From Planctomycetota bacterium (GTDB lineage Bacteria; Planctomycetota; Phycisphaerae; Sedimentisphaerales; Anaerobacaceae), in the NCBI GenBank assembly GCA_022563885.1, contig JADFMM010000021.1, positions 1 through 39,563 on the forward strand: 39,563 nt of DNA. The letters are read 5' to 3'. Position numbers and translations under genes: made by a program. The first letter of the stretch is position 1. Each line of letters begins with the position of its first letter. A model generated the notes under the pieces. It was not told where the DNA came from. It did no database searches and saw only the letters and a list, made by a program, of their open reading frames with translations. Positions 10,784 through 18,484 of the stretch are shown piece by piece.

Positions 10784-11632
10784 ATGCAAAAGGCCAAAGC
10801 CTTTACCCTGATTGAGTTGCTGGTCGTGATCGCCATCATCGCCGTGTTGATGGCCGTTCTGATGCCCTCCCTCCAGGCCGCCAAGAGGTTGGCCTCGTCG
10901 TCGGCCTGTTTGTCGAATGAGAAAACGCTGCTCACCGCGTGGGTCATGTATGCCGACGATTTCGACGGCAAATTGGTGGGCAACGGCGCCTGTTACGATG
11001 ACAATCACGGTCGGACACCCTGGGTGTATCGGCCCAAGAATCCAACCGGTGGCAATCTAGCCAACAATCCAGCCTCGCCGGACATCACGATGGAGGATCG
11101 TTTTCGCGGCATTCGCGCCGGTGCGCTGTGGAAGTACGTTGAAGACGTGGGGGCCTATCACTGTCCGGGTGACAACCGTAAGAGTACCCAGTCACCTCCC
11201 CGGGACTGCTGGCGCAGCTATTCGATCTCCTATGGCTTCGGGAAGAATTACGGCCGTGGTTATCACCCATACGAGTCCATGTCTGAGATTAAGCAAGGGG
11301 GACTCTACTATGTCTTCGTGGAAGAGGAACACAACGGCAGCCGTTACGGCGAGAACGAGGGAGGCTGGCACCTGCTCGGCATCGAGGATCCACGCCACCC
11401 CAGCGCCTGGCAGTTTTACGACCCGTTGGCCTCCTATCACTTAAAATCCAGCACCTTTGGCTTTGCAGATGGCCATGCGGCCCGTCGTCGATGGATGGAC
11501 AAACGGACCTTGGATTTCATCGAAACCAACAAGACCGCTCCTGGTTCGCACTCGGGCATCGCGACCGCCTCACCCGACAACGAAGACCTGCAGTGGTTGA
11601 TCGAACATTTTATTGCTAATGATCGCCGGTGA
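10784..11632 (+). CDS. Type IV prepilin-like (pseudopilin) protein with C-terminal DGH motif
   Basis: 282-residue relative of the prepilin-like proteins at 1607-2386 and 14771-15589. It starts [19 protein letters not shown], with AGGAGG ahead of the ATG at 10784. The helix segment PSLQAAKRLASSSACLSNEK follows, then a variable globular part with one CPGD motif, and near the C-terminus the family feature HLKSSTFGFADGHAA. It is the third gene of the plus-strand run, 38 bases after the DUF1501 stop, and is probably in the same transcript. The shared context suggests surface assembly alongside the secreted cytochrome/DUF1501 pair. Directly after its TGA, in the same frame, lies the C-terminal remnant of another such protein. 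Confidence 0.87.
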   Translation: MQKAKAFTLIELLVVIAIIAVLMAVLMPSLQAAKRLASSSACLSNEKTLLTAWVMYADDFDGKLVGNGACYDDNHGRTPWVYRPKNPTGGNLANNPASPDITMEDRFRGIRAGALWKYVEDVGAYHCPGDNRKSTQSPPRDCWRSYSISYGFGKNYGRGYHPYESMSEIKQGGLYYVFVEEEHNGSRYGENEGGWHLLGIEDPRHPSAWQFYDPLASYHLKSSTFGFADGHAARRRWMDKRTLDFIETNKTAPGSHSGIATASPDNEDLQWLIEHFIANDRR

Positions 11633-11830
11633 CTGACATTTTCTTGTCATTCAAATGACCAAGCCAGTCACCTGAAGAGCGACGCCCAGCCCTCGGGGTC
11701 CAACATCGGTTTTCTGGACGGTCATATGGAGTGGCGTAAATTCAATCCCAATTGGAACGAACCTGAGTTCGAGGCATCTCTTGACATCCTGAAGCCCCGC
11801 TACGGTGGCAACCGGAAATTCTGGTGGTAG
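11633..11830 (+). pseudogene. C-terminal remnant of a second prepilin-like protein
   Basis: Immediately after the TGA of the previous gene, the same frame stays open for 65 codons to a TAG at 11828-11830. It encodes a recognisable prepilin-family C-terminus: SHLKSDAQPSGSNIGFLDGH, then MEWRKFNPNW. No start codon, ribosome-binding site or N-terminal FTLIELL segment precedes it. The natural reading is a fused leftover of a tandem paralogue whose N-terminal part was deleted. Confidence 0.7.
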
Positions 11831-11840
11831 TTGGTGCTAT

Positions 11841-12770
11841 TTAGTGCATCTCCACGTCACAGGCGCCAACGCCACCACGATAGAAATTGAACTGAACATT
11901 GGGATGGTCTGCCAACAGGGACATGGGCACGGCACTGTCCGGGATCTTTTTCCCGATCATCAGAGTCGTGAGCCGCTGACCAAAGGGATTGTCATGCGTC
12001 CCGGCCTGCCAGATAGAAACCTTCTCCGCTTGCCAGGTCTGTACCGGCCCTACGGTAATGGCCTGAGTGGGAATACCCGTCACGACGCCACCCCCGCTGG
12101 TGCGTGCGTTCTGCATGCAGGTGACCGGATGCAGGTCCACAATACGCGTGGACAACTGGCGAAACTCATCGGGAGTTGGGGGCACGTCCCGATAGGAACC
12201 CATGCGCCGCACCGGATCGTTGAAGGCCCAGTGCTTGATGTCCCCCTGCCCTCCCTGCATCACCGCGCAGCGTACGCCCTGCCAGCTTTGGACGTAGGTC
12301 GAGATGTCGGCCTTGGGAAAGTGCAGGTTGGCTTCCGGCATGGCCAACTCCGGACGGATCCTGTCGAAGCATAACTCCCGATCGGCCCTTTCAAAAGACA
12401 AGGGATGAGTGGGCGATACCTCTTTGCCGTTTAGAACCCACTCATCCATCCCCCAAAAATGGGCATGCTTGAGATCGAGGTTCAGTTCGTTCACCAGACG
12501 GGTCACCAAGGGCAGCTGTTCCGTGGGACCGATGGGGCCGCATATGCCGACCGGTTCATCCGCGGTGGCCTGCTTCCAGGCCTGAATGTACTCCAGGGCC
12601 TCGGCCAGATAGAACTCTTCAAGCGTAGCGTAGAGAACGACCTGAAACCCGTCGCGTGAAAGTGCCTGCATGTCCGCCGGACTCAGGCGGGCGGCGTCAT
12701 CGAGGATCTCATCGTCCAGGGTGGTAAAATCCCACCAGTCCGGGGCCAACATGCTGCGTTTTCGTGCCAT
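11841..12770 (-). CDS. NagB-like glucosamine-6-phosphate deaminase/isomerase family protein
   Basis: 309-residue cytoplasmic protein of the glucosamine-6-phosphate isomerase/6-phosphogluconolactonase superfamily. The motif FWGMDEW corresponds to the GLDEY segment that holds the catalytic Asp of NagB. The stretch [11 protein letters not shown] corresponds to DGHIAFNEP, with the ring-opening His kept and the Glu replaced by Asp. A start at 12770 is preferred because GGGGAG lies about ten bases upstream and residues before MARKRS look unconserved. The protein is longer than E. coli NagB (266). It follows the PIG-L gene by 17 bases on the same strand, so the pair could deacetylate and then deaminate/isomerise an amino sugar. 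The substrate is inferred only. Confidence 0.8.
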   Translation of the reverse strand: MARKRSMLAPDWWDFTTLDDEILDDAARLSPADMQALSRDGFQVVLYATLEEFYLAEALEYIQAWKQATADEPVGICGPIGPTEQLPLVTRLVNELNLDLKHAHFWGMDEWVLNGKEVSPTHPLSFERADRELCFDRIRPELAMPEANLHFPKADISTYVQSWQGVRCAVMQGGQGDIKHWAFNDPVRRMGSYRDVPPTPDEFRQLSTRIVDLHPVTCMQNARTSGGGVVTGIPTQAITVGPVQTWQAEKVSIWQAGTHDNPFGQRLTTLMIGKKIPDSAVPMSLLADHPNVQFNFYRGGVGACDVEMH

Positions 12771-12787
12771 GGATGGTTCTCCCCTGA

Positions 12788-13555
12788 CTATTCCTTCGTG
12801 ACAACCCAATCCCCGAGTGCTGACTGGAGGAGGTCCTCTTGAGGGAAGGAATGCCCCAGGTGCTGCCGAAAGCCTTCGGCAAATGTCCTTTGGATTTCAC
12901 GTCCGCGCAGGCGGCCGCCATCCTTCATCATGTCGACATACTCGTCCACCCCGTGGTGGGCCATGAGCCAGTCCCGCTGACTGGCGTGGCAGCAGAGCAT
13001 GTCAACCTTGGTCTCCATGACGGAAGTGATGTCCACCCAAATGCCGGGTATCACGGTTTGACCGAAACGATCCTTTGATTCCACCGGGTCCATGTAGTAC
13101 AGCCAGGGAACGGGTTCGAAGGGATCCTCATCGACTTCCATGTTTTTTATGCCGCTGGCGAAACAGGCCGTCTGGGTCACACGACTGGCGACTTCGTGGT
13201 CAACCATGTAGTCCGAGGGACTGGTGGTGATCACCAGAGAGGGCTTCACGCGTCGCATCAGGGCCGTCGCCCGGTTGATGGTCTCTCGATCATACAGGAT
13301 ATAGATGTCTTCACATTCCAAACAGTGGAATTGGCCCCCCAACAGATCTGCCGCCCTCTGCCCCTCGGCACGTCGAATACGACTTATCTCGGCGCGACCC
13401 AGGACGGCGCTACCCTTGTCTCCCGCGGCCAGGCTTGCAATATGGACCTCCCAGCCCTGCTGCTGCAAGAGGGCCAAGGTTCCGGCACAGAGGAACTCTG
13501 CGTCGTCCGGATGGGCGCCTAGGCTTAAAACGCATTTGCGATCGGGTAGCTTCAC
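12788..13555 (-). CDS. PIG-L/LmbE-family deacetylase
   Basis: 255-residue zinc-dependent N-deacetylase of the PIG-L/LmbE family, which removes acetyl groups from GlcNAc-type sugars or their conjugates. The zinc and catalytic motif AHPDDAEF is at residues 14-21; the third zinc ligand is probably in [14 protein letters not shown] is used as start at 13555, with GGAGACT upstream. The middle segment CHASQRDWL fits the family's conserved C-terminal Gln/His region. No signal peptide is visible, so the enzyme is cytoplasmic. Its downstream neighbour is the NagB-like protein, and a sugar isomerase lies 159 bases upstream, all on one strand. Bacillithiol-type or mycothiol-type roles are possible, but no glycosyltransferase partner is nearby. 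Confidence 0.88.
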   Translation of the reverse strand: MKLPDRKCVLSLGAHPDDAEFLCAGTLALLQQQGWEVHIASLAAGDKGSAVLGRAEISRIRRAEGQRAADLLGGQFHCLECEDIYILYDRETINRATALMRRVKPSLVITTSPSDYMVDHEVASRVTQTACFASGIKNMEVDEDPFEPVPWLYYMDPVESKDRFGQTVIPGIWVDITSVMETKVDMLCCHASQRDWLMAHHGVDEYVDMMKDGGRLRGREIQRTFAEGFRQHLGHSFPQEDLLQSALGDWVVTKE

Positions 13556-13714
13556 TGAATTAGTCTCCTGCCTGGGCTCAGTCTGAATACGCCGTCGTCG
13601 GCCCGAGAGCGAGCAATTTTTTCGCGTGGCAAAGACGGCGAAGCAGGCGATGTTGGTTCTATGGTCGATGCAGCCGGGCGGATGAAGGGCCGCTCGAGTT
13701 TTCTGGCAGAGCCT

Positions 13715-14527
13715 CTAGGCACTCAGTTTTTCCGCGGCCATCTTGATGTCACCGAAACGGTCGTCCCCGGCCTCGCGTTCAATGGCCAAGGCCCCTTGGA
13801 ATCCGATTTCCTCTAGGGTACGCAAGAACGCATCGCCGTCAACCTCGCCCGTGCCCCATGGGACCTCCGCACCCCAGGTGCCGGGAACCTCGGTACGCGT
13901 GGCGTCCTTGATATGCACGTGACGCACCCAGGGAGCCAGTACGCGAATGGCTTCTACGGGGACACCCTTGTCATAGAGGATCATGTTGGCGGGATCAAAG
14001 TTGACCCACAGGGCCGGGTGGTCCATCCCCTCGATAAAGTGTTTCAACTCCTCGGCTGTCTCCTGACCGGTTTCAAGGAGGAACTTCACGCCCTTCTCGG
14101 CCGCAGCATCCGCCAGGAGCTTGGTGCGGTCATAAAACTTCTGCACATAGGCAGCATCACTGTGATCGATAAATCCAAAATGCATGAGGAGATATTCGGC
14201 CTCCAATTCCGCGGTCAAGTCGATCGCCCCCAGGGCCAGCGTTCTGTTCTCGTCCCAATGGTCATCTGGCGTCAATCCCCCCGTGACCTTGATGCGCTCC
14301 AGCGTGGAGTAATCCTCACAGGGAAAGCTAATCATCGTACTGCTGATTTCCCAATCCTGCCCTTTGATGAATGCCTTGTAGGCCTGACCATCGGGTAGCA
14401 ATGCCGGAAGCAGGGCCAGATTCACATGGCCGACGTCCAAAGCCTGCAGCGACGCAGCCACGTCCTTGATATCCTCCTGAAAAGACCAACTGCATACCGA
14501 TATGGGCCATCCTTTTAACATCCGCAT
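13715..14527 (-). CDS. TIM-barrel sugar phosphate isomerase/epimerase
   Basis: 270-residue protein of the xylose isomerase-like/AP endonuclease 2 TIM-barrel superfamily. The metal-binding pattern is visible as FLLETGQET, WVNFDPANMIL, HVHIKDA and a terminal AIEREAG, giving the Glu/Asp/His/Glu set expected for a divalent metal site. The start is the ATG at 14527 with GGAGTT eight bases ahead. Members act as ketose 3-epimerases, inosose dehydratase-like enzymes or hydroxypyruvate isomerases; the sequence alone does not choose. The gene heads a minus-strand cluster with the PIG-L and NagB-like genes, so sugar catabolism is the likely setting. The 187 bases between it and PIG-L hold no evident gene or strong signal. 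Confidence 0.88.
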   Translation of the reverse strand: MRMLKGWPISVCSWSFQEDIKDVAASLQALDVGHVNLALLPALLPDGQAYKAFIKGQDWEISSTMISFPCEDYSTLERIKVTGGLTPDDHWDENRTLALGAIDLTAELEAEYLLMHFGFIDHSDAAYVQKFYDRTKLLADAAAEKGVKFLLETGQETAEELKHFIEGMDHPALWVNFDPANMILYDKGVPVEAIRVLAPWVRHVHIKDATRTEVPGTWGAEVPWGTGEVDGDAFLRTLEEIGFQGALAIEREAGDDRFGDIKMAAEKLSA

Positions 14528-14590
14528 GGATCATAACTCCTTCACATCTCTAAGTTACAGATTCGCGTACTGTCCGAATGTGACGGTCCC

Positions 14591-14774
14591 TTAGTCGTCG
14601 TGCAAAAATAACTCACCGGTTTTCCATCTCATCTTCACGCCATCTTCGTCCGTTCCTCAATCGCGAATCCTCAACGTAGAACAGCTACGCTTCCGGTTTC
14701 GCTCAATCGATCACGAACGAATCTGACGCAAATCTGAGCGTAAAACCAATGATTTATTTTTGCACAACTCCTAA
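14591..14774. mobile_element. 184-bp MITE-like element with 33-bp terminal inverted repeats
   Basis: The left end (14591-14623) and the reverse complement of the right end (14742-14774) agree at 27 of 33 positions; both begin TTAG and share GTGCAAAAATAA and GGTTTT. The interior (about 118 bases) encodes nothing convincing and contains further short self-complementary stretches. The right end overlaps the stop codon of the prepilin gene (TAG at 14773-14771). The arrangement fits a non-autonomous miniature element, or a large palindromic intergenic repeat. No target duplication is obvious. Confidence 0.65.
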
Positions 14775-15589
14775 TGATCGGGAAAGTTTCGGATCCAACC
14801 GGGCCAGTCGTCACCTTGGACACCACCAGCCAAGGTATAGGGGCCATTCATATTCCACGTCTTGTACCACTTGAGCACATAGAGCTCTTTGAGTCCAACT
14901 TTCCTGGCAGAGCCGTCTGCAAATGAGATACACACGAACCCACCATGCCGATTAATGCAGCATCGACCCATATTGTTGCCGCTCCAGGCGGATTCTTCGC
15001 TCTGAGCCGGCGCCTGATTGGGCAGCGGCCAAAGATCGAACCTTAGCGCATCCACGTACATCGGAACATTCGCCGCCTGCTTGATCTCATGGAAGCTCCG
15101 CCAGCCGTCCTCGGCCTTGACACCACCCTCATATTCTGCTCCGTTCGGAATGTTGAGCAGGTAGCCGTTGATGCTGTAGCTACCCATAATGCCATTGGGG
15201 CCATAATCCTTCCCGCTTCCGCTCATGAAGATGCCCCAAGCATTGAAGATGTTGAACGTCAAAAGGTTATTGCCGAATTTGTCCCGCACGGGCTTAACCG
15301 CCGTGGGACATAACCAGGTCTTGTTTTCTGTCCAGTCCCAATCTTTCTCGTCGAGGTCGTTAATCCACCAATACCCTCGATCGTTTACACCCGAATAGAG
15401 CTTGCCATCATTCTCTGTTGCTCGCATGTGAAACACCGTCCCCCAGTGCTTCATATTGGCGGTACAGCTGATCATGCGCGCTTGCTCTCGCACCCTGCGC
15501 AGGGCCGGCATCAAGATGCCCATGAGGACGGCTATGATGGCTATGACAACGAGTAATTCGATTAAGGTAAATCCACGACGCTTTTTCAT
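14771..15589 (-). CDS. Type IV prepilin-like (pseudopilin) protein with C-terminal DG motif
   Basis: 272-residue prepilin-family protein. The start at 15589 ([19 protein letters not shown]) is chosen over an ATG nine codons upstream because GGAGTG lies eight bases ahead and it gives the usual short basic leader. Cleavage is expected before the Phe at position 7. A helical segment ([20 protein letters not shown]) is followed by a Trp-rich globular domain, a CPTA cysteine and the end motif [17 protein letters not shown]. It has its own promoter. The stop codon falls inside the terminal repeat of the adjacent MITE-like element, so the last codons may have been reshaped by the insertion. Confidence 0.87.
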   Translation of the reverse strand: MKKRRGFTLIELLVVIAIIAVLMGILMPALRRVREQARMISCTANMKHWGTVFHMRATENDGKLYSGVNDRGYWWINDLDEKDWDWTENKTWLCPTAVKPVRDKFGNNLLTFNIFNAWGIFMSGSGKDYGPNGIMGSYSINGYLLNIPNGAEYEGGVKAEDGWRSFHEIKQAANVPMYVDALRFDLWPLPNQAPAQSEESAWSGNNMGRCCINRHGGFVCISFADGSARKVGLKELYVLKWYKTWNMNGPYTLAGGVQGDDWPGWIRNFPDH

Positions 15590-15658
15590 GTTGCTCACTC
15601 CAAATACAGTCATCTTGTCGGCTAAGCCACGCTGGCATGCCGAAAAAACAACGTTGCC

Positions 15659-15686
15659 AGTATAGCAGATCGGATTGCCTATTCAA
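15659..15686 (-). promoter_or_regulatory. Sigma-70-like promoter of the prepilin gene
   Basis: On the minus strand TTGAAT (15686-15681) and TATACT (15664-15659) are separated by 16 bases, about 70 bases before the ATG at 15589. Confidence 0.55.
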
Positions 15687-16030
15687 CACTATGATCCGCA
15701 AGAAAAGTCATCTGATCCATCAAGAAAGGCGGAAGTCCTCGTTTCCCCAGGTATTTCAGCGGAATTGATCGGTTTTCGGCGCGGGCGGCACGTCGGCTGA
15801 CTCGTCCTACCGGACTCTATGTTACAGATGCAAACAGGCGACCGCGGGCTGCCCTCTAGCCAATTTGGATGTCGCATCCTGGTGGGTCCGCGAACACAAA
15901 CAGCAGGAGGCACCCGTTCGAATTGTCTCCGGATCACCCACAACATATTTCCATACAATGACTTACACACGAACCGAAAACTGTCTCCTGTCCCGCTAGG
16001 ATGGCTAAAGAAACAAAAACCTCTGCCAGA
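15687..16030. other. Divergent intergenic region with no supported gene
   Basis: About 340 bases between the prepilin promoter and the citrate synthase promoter. An open frame exists on the minus strand (15689-16036), but it has no ribosome-binding site, no recognisable domain and a composition like its flanks, so I do not call it. Confidence 0.5.
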
Positions 16031-16058
16031 TTGCATTATTGTCGGTATTCCCTATAAT
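16031..16058 (+). promoter_or_regulatory. Sigma-70-like promoter of citrate synthase
   Basis: TTGCAT (16031-16036) and a perfect TATAAT (16053-16058) are separated by 16 bases, with a leader of about 65 bases to the TTG start at 16131. Confidence 0.65.
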
Positions 16059-16130
16059 GTGGCCACGAGTCTGTGAGGCATGAAGTGTGTACAGGTAGAT
16101 CATGAATTCCTTTTTGACGAGGATTGACCT

Positions 16131-17429
16131 TTGACGATAACCAAGGGAAAAAAGGCCAAATTAACCCTGGATGGTCAGGAGCTGGACCTCGATGTGGTCG
16201 TGGGGAGCGAGGGAGAGCACGGTATCGACATCAGTAAACTGCGTGCCAAAACGGGCTACATCACGCTCGATGAGGGCTATGGCAATACCGGTAGCTGTAC
16301 CAGCGACATTACCTTTATCAACGGAGAGGAGGGTATCCTACGTTACCGCGGCTATCGGATCGAAGATCTCTGTGAGCAGTCGAGTTTTACCGAGGCATGC
16401 TACCTGCTCTTGCACGATCGACTCCCCTCTTCGGAACAGATGAAGACCTTTTCCCGCCTGCTGAACCAGCACTCCCTATTGCACGAAGACATGCGTCACC
16501 TCTTTAGCGCGTTCCCCCATGATGCCCACCCCATGAATATCCTGGGGACCATGGTCAATGCCATGAGCAGTTTCTATCCCAATGTGGACTCGCTCTCCAT
16601 GCGTGAGAGCATTGACCTGACCGCTGCGCGTCTGATCAGCAAGATTCGGACCATCGCCTGCTACGCCCACAAGAAAAACACCGGTGACCCGATCGTCTAC
16701 CCCCAGAAGGACTACAACTACTGCGAGAACTTCTTGAACATGATGTTTTGGTCTCCCGTGAACAACTATGAGCTTAAGCCGGACCGTGTCCGGGCACTGA
16801 ACACTCTACTGATTCTTCACGCCGATCATGAACAGAACTGCTCCACATCGACCGTTCGCCTGGTGGGCAGCTCCCAGGCAAACCTCTACGCGTCTATCTC
16901 GGCCGGAATCTCCGCCCTCTGGGGGCCGCTCCACGGAGGGGCCAACCAGGCCGTTCTGGACATGCTCAATGCGATACAGACCGAAGGCGGAGACATACAG
17001 AGATTCATAGACAGGGCAAAGGACAAGACGGACAATTTCCGTCTCTCCGGTTTCGGTCACCGAGTCTACAAGAACTACGATCCCCGGGCCACGATCCTCA
17101 AGAAGATGTGCATGAACATCCTAGAGGAAGAGGCCGCCCAACAGCCTCTCTTGGACATCGCGCTACGCCTGGAAGCGGCCGTGCTGAAAGACGAGTACTT
17201 CGTGAGCCGCAAGCTCTATCCCAATGTCGATTTCTACAGCGGCTTGGTCTACATGGCCCTGGGCTTTCCAACCAATATGTTTACCGTCCTCTTCACCATT
17301 GGCCGCCTGCCGGGTTGGATCGCGCATTGGAAAGAGATGGTGCAAGCGCCGGCCAAGATCGGACGCCCGCGCCAAATCTATACCGGTAAGCAGGAACAGC
17401 AATACATCAAGATTGAAGATCGGGGCTGA
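16131..17429 (+). CDS. gltA: Citrate synthase
   Basis: 432-residue type II (hexameric-type) citrate synthase, condensing oxaloacetate and acetyl-CoA. The N-terminal beta domain (TLDEGYGNTGSC, EGILRYRGYRIEDL) is complete. The catalytic residues are present: one His in LHADHEQNCSTSTVR, the second in GPLHGGANQAV, and the Asp in VDFYSG. The CoA and citrate loop reads GFGHRVYKNYDPRA. Translation starts at TTG, with GACGAGG seven bases upstream; no ATG occurs in frame before residue 104, so the rare start is well supported. A strong promoter lies upstream and no other gene is in the transcript. The length matches E. coli GltA (427). Confidence 0.96.
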   Translation: MTITKGKKAKLTLDGQELDLDVVVGSEGEHGIDISKLRAKTGYITLDEGYGNTGSCTSDITFINGEEGILRYRGYRIEDLCEQSSFTEACYLLLHDRLPSSEQMKTFSRLLNQHSLLHEDMRHLFSAFPHDAHPMNILGTMVNAMSSFYPNVDSLSMRESIDLTAARLISKIRTIACYAHKKNTGDPIVYPQKDYNYCENFLNMMFWSPVNNYELKPDRVRALNTLLILHADHEQNCSTSTVRLVGSSQANLYASISAGISALWGPLHGGANQAVLDMLNAIQTEGGDIQRFIDRAKDKTDNFRLSGFGHRVYKNYDPRATILKKMCMNILEEEAAQQPLLDIALRLEAAVLKDEYFVSRKLYPNVDFYSGLVYMALGFPTNMFTVLFTIGRLPGWIAHWKEMVQAPAKIGRPRQIYTGKQEQQYIKIEDRG

Positions 17430-17441
17430 CCGAACGGGTCC

Positions 17442-17612
17442 TCAGCCGGCATCTGTCTCCATTCGTTTCTCCAGCGCTATCAAGCGCTCTTCAATCTGAT
17501 GTAGCTTGTGAATGATGTAGACATGCGTCTTTTTGGCGTCGATGCCGACCGGACTCTCGTCGCTGTTGATCATCGCCGCGATCTCAGCGTATGTCGTTTT
17601 GTCTATATCCAT
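17442..17612 (-). CDS. Conserved-looking 56-residue small protein
   Basis: Short gene starting MDIDKTTYAEIAAMINSDES and ending with a charged helix (HKLHQIEERLIALEKRM) that has heptad spacing and could form a coiled coil. The ATG at 17612 is 12 bases after the stop of the FMN-binding protein gene, and AGGGAAT lies in between, so the two are translated from one message. No signal peptide or membrane segment. I do not recognise a family. The good ribosome-binding site and codon use make it a likely real gene. Confidence 0.62.
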   Translation of the reverse strand: MDIDKTTYAEIAAMINSDESPVGIDAKKTHVYIIHKLHQIEERLIALEKRMETDAG

Positions 17613-17624
17613 TGTCAATTCCCT

Positions 17625-18167
17625 TTAGTCTTCGATCCCGGTGGGGATCCCGTCAATGCTGAGGCTGTTCTTTTCCAGCCAGTACCGCTTTATCCCCTCT
17701 GCTCCTTTTCCGTCGGCCCATTCCTGGAGTTTTTGCCGTTCACTCACGTACTCACAGATGGGCACCCCCCAGCCGCAAGAGGTGTGTACCAGGTCCACCT
17801 CCATGTCGATCACCTGTCGCGCCCCAATAACAGGAGCGAACAGGGAACTCAAGGCCTGCCACTCGGCATCCCGGGGATGGACAGCTCTCGCCTGGCCGTA
17901 GAGACGGAGGATTAACGCTTTCTCTGTGAAAGAGCAGAACATGATGGTCATGCGACCATTCTCGGCAATGTGTGCCGCCGTTTCATTGCCACTTCCTGTC
18001 AGATTCAGCCATACCACTCGGGTAGGGCTCACAACCTTCAACGAGTCCGTTCCCTTGGGGGAGACATTGATGCGGCCTTCTTGCGGCGCGGTGCCCACGA
18101 AGAAGACCTGCTGCGCTTCTATAAAGGTTATCAGTGCCTCGGATATGTCTCTACGCTGCTGCGCCAC
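17625..18167 (-). CDS. Pyridoxamine 5'-phosphate oxidase family (FMN-binding) protein
   Basis: 180-residue split-barrel protein of the PNPOx-like family. Residues 12-80 form the first half of the barrel (FIEAQQVFFVGTAPQEGRINVSPKG, VVWLNLTGSGNETAAHI), and RMTIMFCSFTEKALILRLYG is the phosphate- or FMN-contacting part. The start is GTG at 18167. The late segment TSCGWGVPICEY is typical of the subgroup annotated as general stress or F420/FMN-binding proteins. Such proteins bind FMN, haem or F420; the cofactor here is not decidable. The gene heads a two-gene unit with the small protein at 17442-17612. It is probably not the true vitamin B6 enzyme. Confidence 0.87.
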   Translation of the reverse strand: MAQQRRDISEALITFIEAQQVFFVGTAPQEGRINVSPKGTDSLKVVSPTRVVWLNLTGSGNETAAHIAENGRMTIMFCSFTEKALILRLYGQARAVHPRDAEWQALSSLFAPVIGARQVIDMEVDLVHTSCGWGVPICEYVSERQKLQEWADGKGAEGIKRYWLEKNSLSIDGIPTGIED

Positions 18168-18275
18168 ACTTACATCCTCACAGGTCTTGAGGGCAACCTC
18201 ATGAACACGAGTGTTCTAGCATGCCAGGCTAGATCCGGCAACGGAAACCCCTGTCTGGTTCAATCCCGGATCACA

Positions 18276-18381
18276 CTCGTGATCGTTGTCGTTGTCGGAA
18301 TCGTAATCGAAACATGGGATTGGGGCAATTAGGGGTATCGATTACGACAACGACAAGCGCTGCGCTGATCACGACCACGAG
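18276..18381. repeat. Intergenic hairpin with 6-bp GTTGTC-type units
   Basis: The left arm (18276-18312) repeats TCGTGA/TCGTTG/TCGTAA units. The right arm (18336-18381) is largely its reverse complement, interrupted by GCGCTGCGCTGA, nearly the same interruption as in the hairpin at 6383-6485. It fills most of the space between the divergent FMN-binding protein and aldolase/dehydrogenase genes. The flanking 18168-18275 holds no supported gene. Confidence 0.7.
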
Positions 18382-18484
18382 GCATAGGTAAACGAGCCTG
18401 GCATTGAGATGCGATCGCCCTGGGGCGCCTCTTTTCTCGGCTTGAATCACGCCGGCACCCTCAGTATAATCGCGGACGTTTACC

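Noticed and set aside
15689-16036. 115-codon minus-strand open frame between prepilin and citrate synthase
   Set aside because: No ribosome-binding site, no recognisable motif, and it crosses the citrate synthase promoter; treated as chance.
18205-18277. tRNA-like T arm (TCTGG, TTCAATC, CCGGA) with a partly pairing acceptor segment
   Set aside because: The T arm is convincing, but the acceptor pairs at only five or six positions and no D arm or anticodon arm can be formed. At most it is a tRNA-derived fragment.
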